A stretch of DNA of 64,000 nt. It comes from Actinokineospora enzanensis DSM 44649 (GTDB lineage: Bacteria > Actinomycetota > Actinomycetes > Mycobacteriales > Pseudonocardiaceae). The DNA lies in contig NZ_KB894420.1 of the NCBI RefSeq assembly GCF_000374445.1, positions 62,001-126,000 on the forward strand. The letters run 5' to 3'. Below are positions 1-8,158 of the stretch, piece after piece (position 1 is the first letter of the stretch; every line of letters begins with the position of its first letter). The position numbers and the translations under genes were made by a program. The notes beneath the pieces were generated by a model. That model ran no database searches and was not told the origin of the DNA. It was given only the letters and a program-made list of their open reading frames with translations.

Positions 1-764
1 GCGCGGTCAAGTTCTTTCTCGACGGCACCATCGACGGCGGCTCGGCCTGGCTGGCGCACCCGGACTGCGCGGGCGAGGGCACCCGGCCGATGTGGCGGGA
101 GGTCGGGCGGTACGAGGAGGCGGTGCGGCGCGTGGTCGGGCTGGGCCTGCCGTGCCTCACGCACGCCATCGGCGACCAGGCCGTCACCACGGTTCTGGAC
201 ACATACCAATCGGTCGGTAGGCCGCGCCGGGGACGGCACCGGGTCGAGCACATCGAGCTGCTCGCCGACGCGGACGTGACCCGGTTCGCCGAGCTCGACG
301 TGGTCGCGTCGATGCAGCCCACGCACATGGACTGGACGTTGCCCGACCACACCGACAACTGGTCCCAGCGGCTGGGCGCGCCCCGCTGCGCGCACGGCTG
401 GCGCTGTGCCGACATCACGCAGGCAGGCGGCCGGATCGCGCTGGGCTCCGACTGGCCGGTGGCCCACTACGACCCGCGCGTGGTCATGGCGGGCGCCCGA
501 CTGCGCCGCCCGGTCGCCCACGACCGTGCCCCCGTCGGTATTGATCAGGCGCTCAGTGCACGGCAGAGCCTCGCAGGCTACACCACCTGGGCCGCTTACG
601 GCGTCGGCGAGGAGAGCATCGCCGGTCGGATCCGGGAAGGATTCCGCGCGGATCTCACCGTGTTCGCTGGTGATCCGCTTTCCTGTCCCGCCAGGGAACT
701 GGCGGATCTGCCGGTCGCGTTGACGGTCGTCGACGGCCGGATCGCGCACCGCGCCGATATCTGA
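1..764 (+). CDS. YtcJ-type amidohydrolase, C-terminal part (5' end outside window)
   Basis: The reading frame is open from base 3, with AVKFFLDGTIDGGSAWL as its first residues, so the gene begins upstream of the window. The family (amidohydrolase_3, YtcJ-like) hydrolyses amide or cyclic amide bonds with a metal centre in a TIM barrel. Visible family marks are VKFFLDG, a metal-ligand type histidine in LTHAIGDQAV, HRVEHIELL and the late SDWPVAHYDP motif carrying the catalytic-type aspartate. About 250 residues of a usual 520-550 are present. The permease gene follows on the same strand after roughly 80 bases, so uptake and hydrolysis of a nucleobase- or hydantoin-like compound is plausible, but the substrate is not shown by the sequence. 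Confidence 0.88.
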   Translation, partial: AVKFFLDGTIDGGSAWLAHPDCAGEGTRPMWREVGRYEEAVRRVVGLGLPCLTHAIGDQAVTTVLDTYQSVGRPRRGRHRVEHIELLADADVTRFAELDVVASMQPTHMDWTLPDHTDNWSQRLGAPRCAHGWRCADITQAGGRIALGSDWPVAHYDPRVVMAGARLRRPVAHDRAPVGIDQALSARQSLAGYTTWAAYGVGEESIAGRIREGFRADLTVFAGDPLSCPARELADLPVALTVVDGRIAHRADI

Positions 765-773
765 GTCTTCTGT

Positions 774-790
774 GGACACCCAGGGTGTCC
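774..790. terminator. Small hairpin after the amidohydrolase gene
   Basis: GGACACC-CAG-GGTGTCC forms a perfect 7-bp stem with a 3-base loop, 10 bases after the stop codon, followed by a pyrimidine-rich run. It is short and could be an attenuator, because a same-strand permease gene follows closely. Confidence 0.35.
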
Positions 791-847
791 TCCCTTTCCC
801 GTATTCCAGCCCGCACCGGGGAGCGCGGCAGTTTCGGAGGTTCCGTC

Positions 848-2266
848 ATGACATCCACCCCCGCGTCCCCCGAAGCCGCGGTGGCCCGCCCGGCCAGGGC
901 AGGCCACGTCGAGGCGCACGGCATCGACGTGATCGGCGACGACGAACGCCGCGGCCGCGCCCGCGACCTGGTCGGCGTGTGGGCCGCGCCGAACGTCAGC
1001 TACCTGGCCCTGGTCGTCGGCGGCGCGCTCGTGGTCATGGGCCTGCGGCTGTGGCAGGCGCTTGCGGTGATCCTGGTGGGCAACCTGTGCTGGCTGCTCG
1101 TCGGAATCCTGGCCGTCAGCGGCCCGGCCGCGGGCGCGCCCAGCGAGGTGATCACACGGGCGATCTATGGGACCCGCGCCAACCGGGTCGTCATCGGGGT
1201 GAACGGCTGGTTCATCTCGGTCTGTTATGCCGCGCTCAACTGGTCGGCGGCGTCGGTGACCGCGTTCAGCCTGTGCTCGCGGTACGGGCTCGAACTGGAT
1301 ACCGCGGGGAAGGCGGCGGTCATCATCGTCATCGCCGCGGCCACCCTGGTGATCAGCGTTTACGGGCACGCGACGATCGTGAAGCTGTACCCGCGACTGA
1401 CACTGGTACTCACCGTCGTATTCGCGATCCTGGCGTTCTTCGTATTCGACCACACCGACTGGTCATATCAGCCGCCGACAGAGCTGCAGGGCATCGGACT
1501 GTGGGCCGCGCTCGCGGGTGGTCTCGCGTTGGTCGCGTCCGCCGCTTTGTCCTACAACAACAGCGCGGATTTTGCGCGATACCTGCCCCGCGCCACCAAA
1601 CCCACCGCAGTTGCCGGCTGGACCGCCCTGGGCGCGTTCATCCCGAGCGTGCTGTTCACCTCGCTCGGCGCGCTCGCCGCGACCACATTGGACATGAGCG
1701 ACCCGCAGACCGCCCTGGCAGGCATCCTGCCCGGCTGGTTCACCCCCGTCTTCCTGATCGCCGTCATCATCGGCGCGATCGCCAACAACGCCATGACCAT
1801 CTACAGCGCGGGCCTCGCCATCCAGGCGATCGGCATCCGCATCCGCCGCTCCCGCAGCGTCCTGCTCGACGGCACCATCGGCGTGCTGCTGACCATGTAC
1901 GCCCTGCTGGTCTCGAACTTCCTGGACGCGGTCAGCGAGGGAATGCAGCTCATGGTCGCCGTCCTCGCCCCGATGATGGCCATTTACGCCGCCGACGTCC
2001 TGATCCGCCGCAATCGGTACGACGGCCACGCCCTCAGCGACGAATCCCGCGGCGGTCCATTCTGGTATCGGGGCGGCGTGCATTGGGTGGGTGTCGGAGC
2101 ACTGGTCGTGGGCACGGCGGCCGCGTTCGTCTGCGTCGACATTCCCGATCTCTACACGGGATTCGTGGCCGACGCGGTGGGCGGAATCGATCTGTCACTC
2201 CCGGTAGGCCTGGTCGTCTCCGCCACGATCTACACCACGGGCCGCCTTTCTCGGTCGAATACCTGA
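848..2266 (+). CDS. NCS1-family cytosine/purine permease
   Basis: This 472-residue integral membrane protein of the nucleobase:cation symporter-1 (CodB-like) family imports a nucleobase or related compound with a cation. About twelve hydrophobic segments are visible from VSYLALVVGGALVVMGL onwards. The N-terminal stretch RDLVGVWAAPNVSYLAL matches the family's substrate-site helix region, and SAALSYNNSADFARYLP is typical of helices 7-8. I chose the ATG at 848 because GGAGG lies 7 bases upstream; an in-frame start at 785 has no ribosome binding site. It probably works with the upstream amidohydrolase. The specificity (cytosine, hydantoin, allantoin or other) cannot be read from the sequence. Confidence 0.88.
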   Translation: MTSTPASPEAAVARPARAGHVEAHGIDVIGDDERRGRARDLVGVWAAPNVSYLALVVGGALVVMGLRLWQALAVILVGNLCWLLVGILAVSGPAAGAPSEVITRAIYGTRANRVVIGVNGWFISVCYAALNWSAASVTAFSLCSRYGLELDTAGKAAVIIVIAAATLVISVYGHATIVKLYPRLTLVLTVVFAILAFFVFDHTDWSYQPPTELQGIGLWAALAGGLALVASAALSYNNSADFARYLPRATKPTAVAGWTALGAFIPSVLFTSLGALAATTLDMSDPQTALAGILPGWFTPVFLIAVIIGAIANNAMTIYSAGLAIQAIGIRIRRSRSVLLDGTIGVLLTMYALLVSNFLDAVSEGMQLMVAVLAPMMAIYAADVLIRRNRYDGHALSDESRGGPFWYRGGVHWVGVGALVVGTAAAFVCVDIPDLYTGFVADAVGGIDLSLPVGLVVSATIYTTGRLSRSNT

Positions 2267-2375
2267 ACCGAGACGGTGAACACACATCTTCACCATTTCC
2301 CCCTCGCGGCGGTCACGTGCCGGCTACCCTGACCCGGCGCGTGGACGTCCAGTCGACAAAGGGGGAACAGGGCCC

Positions 2376-2798
2376 GTGATCCGTGATCCGCAGGAGTGGG
2401 TGCGCGAGCAGGAGCAACGCACCGCCACGCTCCTGGCCAAGGCCGAGAACGCCCAGGCCATGCTGGCCGAGAACTCGGTCACCGCGACCAGCCCGGACCG
2501 CGCCGTGACGGTCACGGTCAACCCCGGCGGCGGCCTGACCTCGCTGGTCTTGGCCCCCGAGGCGGAGCGGCTGAGCCACCAGCGGCTGTCGGCCCTGATC
2601 ATGACCACCTACACCCAGGCCGCCCGACAGGCCGCGGCGCGCACCATGGAGATCATGTCCGGCCTGGTCGGCGGCGACTCCGAGGCGCTCGACATCGTCC
2701 GCCAGGCCATGCCCGAACTCCCCGACCCGGACCCCGCCCCGGACCGCCCACGCGACGACGACGACGGCTTCGGCGGCGTCTACGGGGGCCGTCGATGA
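2376..2798 (+). CDS. YbaB/EbfC-like small protein
   Basis: This 140-residue protein has a GTG start preceded by GGGGGAAC. The N-terminal helix (WVREQEQRTATLLAKAE), the central beta hairpin (VTATSPDRAVTVTVNPGGGLTSLVL) and the following helix match the YbaB nucleoid-associated fold. The last 30 residues are acidic and proline-rich. In actinomycetes divergent YbaB proteins often open cassettes that encode WXG100/EspC-type proteins, which is the case here. Its stop overlaps the next start (ATGA), so it is translationally coupled to the downstream gene. A role as a nucleoid protein is uncertain; a role in the type VII-like cassette is equally possible. Confidence 0.8.
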   Translation: MIRDPQEWVREQEQRTATLLAKAENAQAMLAENSVTATSPDRAVTVTVNPGGGLTSLVLAPEAERLSHQRLSALIMTTYTQAARQAAARTMEIMSGLVGGDSEALDIVRQAMPELPDPDPAPDRPRDDDDGFGGVYGGRR

Positions 2799-3121
2799 CC
2801 ACGCCCGGGTACGAGATCAACGACCCGTCGTCGCTGTCCGCGCATGTGGGCAGGGTCGCGCACGTCTCGGACATGATCAACGAGGCCAACACGGCCGGTC
2901 AGCAGGTCGGCCTCGGCGGCGTGGACGCCTATGGCCTGCTCTGCTCGCCGTTGATGATCCCGGCGTTGCAGATGTACGCGGGCAATACGGATGACCTGCT
3001 CAAAGGGGCCGCCGAACTGGCCGCGGCGTTATCGGACGGCATCAAGCGCACCATCACCGACTATGACGGCGTCGAGCAGCAGCTCTCCACCGAGTACGGC
3101 CGGTTGGAGGGGACGCTGTGA
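2795..3121 (+). CDS. EspC-like type VII secretion target protein
   Basis: This 108-residue, mostly helical protein resembles the ESX-1 EspC / DUF2580 group (type VII secretion target). It has a helical hairpin around a central VDAYGLLCSPLMIP turn and no signal peptide. It overlaps the upstream YbaB-like gene (ATGA) and the next gene (GTGA), so the three are coupled. No EccC ATPase or other secretion-channel gene is present nearby, so any export would depend on machinery encoded elsewhere. The family assignment rests on size, fold and context. Confidence 0.72.
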   Translation: MTTPGYEINDPSSLSAHVGRVAHVSDMINEANTAGQQVGLGGVDAYGLLCSPLMIPALQMYAGNTDDLLKGAAELAAALSDGIKRTITDYDGVEQQLSTEYGRLEGTL

Positions 3122-4101
3122 GCGCCGAGGAGCTGATCGCCCAGCCGAAGGAAGTGAAGGACGACGACCTCACGGGCGCGGGCGTCGTCGAGTCGAACGT
3201 GGCACTGATCAAGGATATTTTCTTCGACGCCACCAGCTGGGACGAGCTGGCCATGGAGGGGTTGGTCGCAGGTCTCGACCTCCTCTCGGCCTGGATGAAC
3301 CCGCTCGGCGAGCTGGTCAAGGCCGGGGTCGGTTGGCTGATGGAGCATCTGGACCTGATCCGCGAGCCGCTTGAGGTGCTGACCGGCGATGCCAACCAGG
3401 TCAACGCGATCGCGGACACCTGGACCAACATCGGCAAGCGGCTCGACGACGCGGCGGCCGAGTACAAAGCCGCGATGCCACTCACCGAGGACTGGCGCGG
3501 TGACGCGGCGACCCGCTATCGCGAGCTGGCCATGGCCTATTTCGGGGCGCTCGGTCAAGTCGCGGAGCAGGCCAGGAGCGCGGCCACCGGGTTGAAGGTC
3601 GCCGGGGTCGTGGTCGCGACCGAGCGTGCGATCGTGTTCGACCTGATCGCGACCTTCGTCAGCGATGTGATCACCCGCGCGTTGCTGGCCCTGGCCTCCT
3701 CCTGGTTCACCTTCGGGACGTCGGTCTGCGTGTTCGTCGCCAGTGTGGTCACGGACGCCGTCCAGTTGGCGGCGAAGCTCCAGAAGCGGCTTGGCAATCT
3801 GTTGGGCTCCATCCAGCGGTTTGTGAAGAAGTTCGACGAACTCGGCGTGAACTCGGCTCGCCTGCAGTCGGCACTCGGTCGAGTGTCGACCACGCTGGGG
3901 CAAGAGGCCAACCAGGTCATCAAGGGGACCACGAAGACCCTGGGTGAGTTGGCGCCGCAAGCGGGCCGCCTCAAGGACTTCTCCGTCCGGACGGAGAGAT
4001 ACGCCGAGTCCACGATCGGTCGTGCCCTCGACGGGATGCCCGCGAAGGTCGGCAAGGAGGGCATGAAGGCCACCAACGACACCGTTAACCCGGATGACTG
4101 A
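3118..4101 (+). CDS. WXG-motif, PPE-like protein with hydrophobic hairpin
   Basis: This 327-residue protein starts at a GTG overlapping the previous stop. Residues 90-160 form a WXG100-like helical pair with the turn motif WRG at 126-128. Residues about 164-215 are strongly hydrophobic (two probable membrane-active helices), and residues 220-327 are an amphipathic, lysine-rich helical tail. The hydrophobic hairpin after a WXG module resembles export-domain proteins and some type VII-linked effectors. No catalytic motif is visible. The next gene starts inside its last codons. It could be a structural ESX substrate or an effector whose partners are the two downstream membrane proteins. Confidence 0.7.
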   Translation: MSAEELIAQPKEVKDDDLTGAGVVESNVALIKDIFFDATSWDELAMEGLVAGLDLLSAWMNPLGELVKAGVGWLMEHLDLIREPLEVLTGDANQVNAIADTWTNIGKRLDDAAAEYKAAMPLTEDWRGDAATRYRELAMAYFGALGQVAEQARSAATGLKVAGVVVATERAIVFDLIATFVSDVITRALLALASSWFTFGTSVCVFVASVVTDAVQLAAKLQKRLGNLLGSIQRFVKKFDELGVNSARLQSALGRVSTTLGQEANQVIKGTTKTLGELAPQAGRLKDFSVRTERYAESTIGRALDGMPAKVGKEGMKATNDTVNPDD

Positions 4102-4636
4102 CCAGCGGCGGACCTACCACTGGCCCCGTGGGGTTCTCGCGATGATCTTCCTCATGCTCGGGTTGTGGTTTGCCGTCGCGCTGCACTATCGGTTCGGATG
4201 GGGCAATGTCGAGCTTCTGCGCAACGGCAAGGCCGAGATACAGGCATGTTCCCGAGATGTGGGGACCCTGTGGATGATGGTGTCCTGCGACGCGCAAGTG
4301 TGGTGGGATGGCGAGCAGATCCCCACGGCGGCGCGCGTGCGCTCGGCGCACGACCTCAGTGGCGTCACGGATGTACGGGAAGAACGCGTCAGCAGTGGGC
4401 GGCGCAACACCACACGACAGGTCGTGCCTGCGGATACCACGATCGTCCGCAGCCAGACGTTGTCACTGGTGTCCGCGTTCGGGCTCAGTGTCGCGGGATA
4501 TCTCCTCGGGTACTTCCTCGGTGGTCGGTTGGCGCGGTTGTTGCCCGAGCCACCGCCCAAGGTCGAGCGGCTGGAGCTCAAGCCCTTCGCACCCAAGCGC
4601 GGTCCCAAGCGGCCCAAGCGTGGGCGTCGGCGGTGA
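4094..4636 (+). CDS. Two-TM membrane protein, paralogue 1
   Basis: This 180-residue protein is not recognised. It has an N-terminal membrane helix (residues 13-33), an extracytoplasmic domain with conserved cysteines (QACSRD and MVSCDAQVWWDG), a second membrane helix near residues 120-145 with a Gly-rich YLLGYFLGGRLA end, and a basic, proline-rich C-terminal tail (KRGPKRPKRGRRR). It starts within the end of the preceding gene. The adjacent downstream gene is a clear paralogue, so the pair arose by tandem duplication. The context suggests a membrane partner of the WXG protein, but no function can be assigned. Confidence 0.72.
   Translation: MTDQRRTYHWPRGVLAMIFLMLGLWFAVALHYRFGWGNVELLRNGKAEIQACSRDVGTLWMMVSCDAQVWWDGEQIPTAARVRSAHDLSGVTDVREERVSSGRRNTTRQVVPADTTIVRSQTLSLVSAFGLSVAGYLLGYFLGGRLARLLPEPPPKVERLELKPFAPKRGPKRPKRGRRR
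4517..4636 (+). repeat. Direct repeat copy 1 (3' end of membrane paralogue 1)
   Basis: The 120 bases from CTCGGTGGTCGG to the TGA stop are repeated at 5071-5190 with a single G/A difference. Similarity continues for about 15 bases beyond the stop (CTCAGGTG, GGCGGCGA). The copies are 554 bases apart. Confidence 0.95.
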
Positions 4637-5190
4637 TCTCAGGTGGGCGGCGAATCTACCCCTGGCCTGCCATCGGGCTGGGCATCTTCTCCCTCTTGCT
4701 CGTGTTCTGGGCGGGATTTGGGCTCGCTCAGCGGCTGGGGGTGATGAACGTGGAGCCCTACCCGGAATTGCTGCGGAACGGCAAAGCCGAGGTGCAGTCA
4801 TGCTCTGGGGACTGGGTGACCATGTGGATGACCGTGAGCTGTGACGCGCGAGTGCGATGGGACGGCATGGAGGCCACCGAGATGAAGGTCGTGCATTCGA
4901 CCCATGACCTCAGCGGCACCGTGGCTGTCCAAGAGCAACGTGTTCAGAACAGGCGATACAGCACCAGGAAGCAGGTCGTCTCAGCGGACTATACGATCAT
5001 CCGCAGCGAGACCTTGAGCTTGGTGTTGGTGGCTTTCTGCCCGGTATCGGGGTTTGGCCTGGGGTTCTTTCTCGGTGGTCGGTTGGCGCGGTTGTTGCCC
5101 GAGCCACCGCCCAAGGTCGAGCGGCTGAAGCTCAAGCCCTTCGCACCCAAGCGCGGTCCCAAGCGGCCCAAGCGTGGGCGTCGGCGGTGA
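4633..5190 (+). CDS. Two-TM membrane protein, paralogue 2
   Basis: This 185-residue protein starts at a GTG overlapping the previous stop (GTGA). It has the same architecture as its neighbour: N-terminal helix, periplasmic-type domain with QSCSGDWVTMWM and TVSCDARVRWDG, a second helix, and an identical basic tail except for one residue (E to K). The ectodomain has diverged clearly (for example, extra residues MNVEPYPE before LLRNGKAE). The last 120 bases are 119/120 identical to those of the upstream copy, while the middle is much less similar, which points to gene conversion or selection on the tail. Its function is unknown. Confidence 0.72.
   Translation: MISGGRRIYPWPAIGLGIFSLLLVFWAGFGLAQRLGVMNVEPYPELLRNGKAEVQSCSGDWVTMWMTVSCDARVRWDGMEATEMKVVHSTHDLSGTVAVQEQRVQNRRYSTRKQVVSADYTIIRSETLSLVLVAFCPVSGFGLGFFLGGRLARLLPEPPPKVERLKLKPFAPKRGPKRPKRGRRR
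5071..5190 (+). repeat. Direct repeat copy 2 (3' end of membrane paralogue 2)
   Basis: This is the second copy of the 120-base repeat, 119/120 identical to 4517-4636. The similarity extends slightly past the stop codon to the end of the convergent MFS gene, so the duplication boundary lies beyond the coding sequence. Confidence 0.95.
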
Positions 5191-5192
5191 GC

Positions 5193-6722
5193 TCAGGTGC
5201 GGGCGGCGACCATTTCCGGAGCCGTGATGGTCGTGGCTTTCCGTGGTAGACGGAGGGCGATGAGGAGGACCAATGCGCCGGTCAGGGTAACCGCCATAGT
5301 CCAGAGCGCGCTGACGTTCATGGCATGGATGAACGCGTTGTCCGCGGCGCGGGCGAGGCCCGGCTGCTGAGTCGCCACGGCGACATGACGCGCCTGTTCC
5401 GCCGAGATCCTGGCCTGTTCGCGCACGACCTCCGGCTGGTCACGCAGGGCGGGGGCGATCCCGCGCTGGTAGAGAATCGACATGAGCGTGCCGCCCACCG
5501 CGACACCGAACAGGCTGCCCGCCTGGCGGATCGTGCCGTTGACCGCCGATCCCGAGCCTGCCCGGTCCAGCGGAAGGGTGTTCAGCAGCGCCGTCGACAC
5601 CGGCCCGATCACCACGCCGATCGAGAGGCCTTGCGCCAGATAGACGATCTCGTTCCAGACGAGCGGGGTGTCCAGTCCGAACAGCGCCCACGTGCCCTGG
5701 GCCAGCCCGGCAATGGTCAGCGCGGTCGTGGCCACCGGTCGTAAAGACCACCGCCGCACCAGGTACACCCCCAGCGGCGACCCGACGACTGTGCCGAGCG
5801 CGGCCGGGCTCACGGCGAGACCCGCCTCCAACGGCGTGAACCCGCGCGCTCCCTGGAGATAGAAGGCGCCGTAGAAGCTGCCTGCCGTCATCGCGAGCAG
5901 CAACAGCCCAAGTGCAGCGTTGCCACCGCCGAACACGCGCCGGGCGAGCAGGCGCGGGTCGAAGCTGGGGTGCCGGGTCTTCAGCTCGACGAACACGAAG
6001 GCGGCCAGCAGACCCACGCCCGCCAGGATCGGCAGCAGCACGTCCGGTTCGGACCACGAGGTCGCCTGGCCTGCCCGGATCAGCCCGTAGGCCAGCGCGG
6101 ACAGGCCGGTGATCGACAGCAGCAGGCCCCACGGGTCGAGACGGCGCGGGGTCGGCACGCGGAAATCCGGGACCAGCGTGCGGATCCCGATCAGCGCCAC
6201 GATCGCGACCGGGATATTGACCAGGAACACCGAACCCCACCAGAAATGCCCGAGCAGCAGACCGGCCAACAGCGGCCCGGCCGCGACCCCGACCCCGGCC
6301 GCCGACGAGGACAGCGCGATGGCGGTCGCCCGCGCCGGGCCGCTGAATGTCCACATGAGAATGGCCATGGTCGCGGGCATGATCAGCGCACTGCCCAGGC
6401 CCATCACCGCGCGGGCCGCGATCAGCTGACCGGCGTCGCCCGCGTAGGCGGCCCAGGCCGAGGCGGCCGCGAAGACCGCCATCCCGGCGGAGAGCGTGGT
6501 CCGGTGCCCGAAACGGTCGCCGAGCGCCCCCGCGGTGAACATCAACGTGGCGAAGACCAGCGTGTACGCGCCGGTGGCCCACTGCAGCTGCGCCGGACTC
6601 GCGCCCAGCCCGCGCACGGGATCGGTGAGCGTCTCGAACGCCGTGCTCAGGATCGTGTTGTCCAGCCAGATCAGCAACGACGACATCACCAGCACGGCGA
6701 GGACCAACCACTGCCGCTTCAT
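5193..6722 (-). CDS. DHA2-family (EmrB/QacA) multidrug efflux MFS transporter
   Basis: This 509-residue, 14-helix proton-driven drug exporter begins MKRQWLVLAVLVMSSLLIWLD; the LD-NTI signature of DHA2 helix 1 follows. Motif A is seen as GALGDRFGHRTTL between helices 2 and 3, and motif C-like GVAAGPLLAGLLLGHFWW in helix 5. The gene diverges from a MarR regulator and shares an 81-base promoter region with two repeated operator-like sites. It is therefore probably repressed by that MarR protein and induced by a ligand. The end converges on the paralogous membrane protein gene with a 2-base gap. Confidence 0.9.
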   Translation of the reverse strand: MKRQWLVLAVLVMSSLLIWLDNTILSTAFETLTDPVRGLGASPAQLQWATGAYTLVFATLMFTAGALGDRFGHRTTLSAGMAVFAAASAWAAYAGDAGQLIAARAVMGLGSALIMPATMAILMWTFSGPARATAIALSSSAAGVGVAAGPLLAGLLLGHFWWGSVFLVNIPVAIVALIGIRTLVPDFRVPTPRRLDPWGLLLSITGLSALAYGLIRAGQATSWSEPDVLLPILAGVGLLAAFVFVELKTRHPSFDPRLLARRVFGGGNAALGLLLLAMTAGSFYGAFYLQGARGFTPLEAGLAVSPAALGTVVGSPLGVYLVRRWSLRPVATTALTIAGLAQGTWALFGLDTPLVWNEIVYLAQGLSIGVVIGPVSTALLNTLPLDRAGSGSAVNGTIRQAGSLFGVAVGGTLMSILYQRGIAPALRDQPEVVREQARISAEQARHVAVATQQPGLARAADNAFIHAMNVSALWTMAVTLTGALVLLIALRLPRKATTITAPEMVAART

Positions 6723-6740
6723 GGCACCCCCGGTAGAATC

Positions 6741-6788
6741 GACAAGAACCTGTCTATCGCATCGTGCTGGATCGTCAGGAACCTGTCA
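6741..6788. promoter_or_regulatory. Probable MarR operator pair between efflux pump and regulator
   Basis: Two related sites, GACAAGAACCTGTC (6741-6754) and CGTCAGGAACCTGTCA (6773-6788), share AGAACCTGTC or GGAACCTGTC and are imperfect palindromes (ACA..TGT; CAGG-AA-CCTG). Their centres are about 32 bases, three helical turns, apart. They lie in the divergent promoter region, where a MarR dimer would be expected to bind. Confidence 0.6.
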
Positions 6789-6803
6789 AACCTTGGAGGG
6801 TCG

Positions 6804-7238
6804 ATGGTGGCGTCCGACCAGGTCAACCCAGGCTCCCTGGCCTTCGTGGTCCGCCGCGTCTGGCTGGCCATGCGCACCGCGATCGGCGCCGAACTGGCCG
6901 AGTTCGGCCTGTCGACGCCGCAGTACGCCACGCTGATGATGGCCGCCTCACGCCCCGGCATGTCCGTCGCCGACATCGCCCGCGAGGTCGGCAGCACCCG
7001 CCAGGCCGCCAACGAGATGCTCGTCGGCCTGGAACGGGAGAACCTGATCGAACGCCACCCACACCCCAACGACCGCCGCGTCCACCAAATCCACGTCACC
7101 GCCGCGGGCCGAACCCGCCTGGCCGACGCCGGCGTCGCCGTCGCCCGCCGCGAGGCCGAACTGGAGGCGGGTTTCAGCCCGGAACAACTCGGCCTGGTCC
7201 ACGGCTGGCTCCTCACCATCCCGGACAAGTGCCACTAG
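6804..7238 (+). CDS. MarR-family transcriptional regulator
   Basis: This 144-residue winged-helix regulator starts at an ATG 5 bases after GGAGGG. The recognition-helix region reads SVADIAREVGSTRQAANEMLVGLERENLIER, followed by the wing HPHPNDRRVHQIHVT with the usual D-x-R. It is divergent from the DHA2 pump, a standard repressor-pump arrangement. The NDPK-like gene starts 11 bases after its stop and may share its transcript. Confidence 0.93.
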   Translation: MVASDQVNPGSLAFVVRRVWLAMRTAIGAELAEFGLSTPQYATLMMAASRPGMSVADIAREVGSTRQAANEMLVGLERENLIERHPHPNDRRVHQIHVTAAGRTRLADAGVAVARREAELEAGFSPEQLGLVHGWLLTIPDKCH

Positions 7239-7249
7239 ACTGGGCCGGG

Positions 7250-8158
7250 ATGACCAACTGGACCTTCGCCCTCATAACCCCGGACGGATTCCTTGGCGGC
7301 GCCTTCCCGCAGATCACGCGCCTGATCGAACAGGCCGGATTCGACATCCTGGTGGCCCGCCCGATCGTTCTCGACGAAGAAACCATCCGCCGCCTCTACA
7401 TCAGCCCACACCCCCGCCCATCAACCGGCGGCGACGTCTTGATACCCGTCGAGTTGTTCGCGGACCTCTACCAGATCACCCCTGGCTGCCTGCTGATTCT
7501 CGGGCGACAGCAAGGCGACGCGATCAACGCCATGCTCCGGCTGAAAGGCCACACCCGCCCGGAACTGGCCCGTCCCGGCACAATCCGCAGCATCGCCGAG
7601 AACGGTTTCCTCAACTACAGCCACTGTCCGGACACGCCAGCGGACCGAGACCGAGAACTCGCCATCCTCACGCCGGACGCCACGAATCTCCAGGCCATAG
7701 CCGAGTCCTCGAACTCGGACCTGACCGACCTGATCGGCCTCCCTTCCCTTCTCGACAGCGCAGTTGTTGTCGGCGAACGCAACGCCATCTCCTTCCCGGC
7801 AACCGCGATCCGCCTACTCCGCCGCGCCATAGCCCTTCTCGCCACCCACGCTGACGAACCGACGCTCACACAACTCCGCACCTGCCGCGCAGCACTGGAC
7901 ACCACAGCTACAAACCTCGACGACAACAACACCAGCCAAGCCCGAATGTCAACCGTCCAAGACGCGATCCCGCAAGCGGCACGCCCATTGACGGTCATCG
8001 CATCAGAACTCGGTCAGCCTGCAATCGCGGAAGCAGTAGAGAACCTGCTCTTCCTGTTCACCACGACCGGTCGCCCTCGGGGAAACGTGTTTCCCTTGGC
8101 TCTTTCCCCTCTGGAACGCATCGTCCTGGACAGCCACGCCCACACCCACCGCCTATGA
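7250..8158 (+). CDS. Nucleoside diphosphate kinase-like domain fused to an unknown helical domain
   Basis: Residues 4-142 of this 302-residue protein follow the NDP-kinase fold: TFALITPDG (canonical LIKPD), PGTIRS with R113 (canonical PGTIRGD), and NYSHCPDTPADRDREL with H125 at the place of the phospho-accepting histidine (canonical VHGSDSPESAEREI). The nucleotide-phosphate-binding lysine of LIKPD is replaced by T10, and the Kpn-loop region is altered. Residues 155-302 are helical, Ala/Leu/Thr-rich and not recognised. The domain plan differs from the single-domain 136-residue housekeeping enzyme. It may be a nucleotide-binding sensor, a histidine phospho-relay or a residual kinase. It may be co-transcribed with the upstream MarR gene. 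Confidence 0.72.
   Translation: MTNWTFALITPDGFLGGAFPQITRLIEQAGFDILVARPIVLDEETIRRLYISPHPRPSTGGDVLIPVELFADLYQITPGCLLILGRQQGDAINAMLRLKGHTRPELARPGTIRSIAENGFLNYSHCPDTPADRDRELAILTPDATNLQAIAESSNSDLTDLIGLPSLLDSAVVVGERNAISFPATAIRLLRRAIALLATHADEPTLTQLRTCRAALDTTATNLDDNNTSQARMSTVQDAIPQAARPLTVIASELGQPAIAEAVENLLFLFTTTGRPRGNVFPLALSPLERIVLDSHAHTHRL

Noticed and set aside
5970-6803. Long plus-strand frame leading into the MarR gene
   Set aside because: It is the shadow of the DHA2 transporter on the other strand (Arg/Gln/Asp-rich); the MarR protein begins at 6804 with a clear ribosome binding site.
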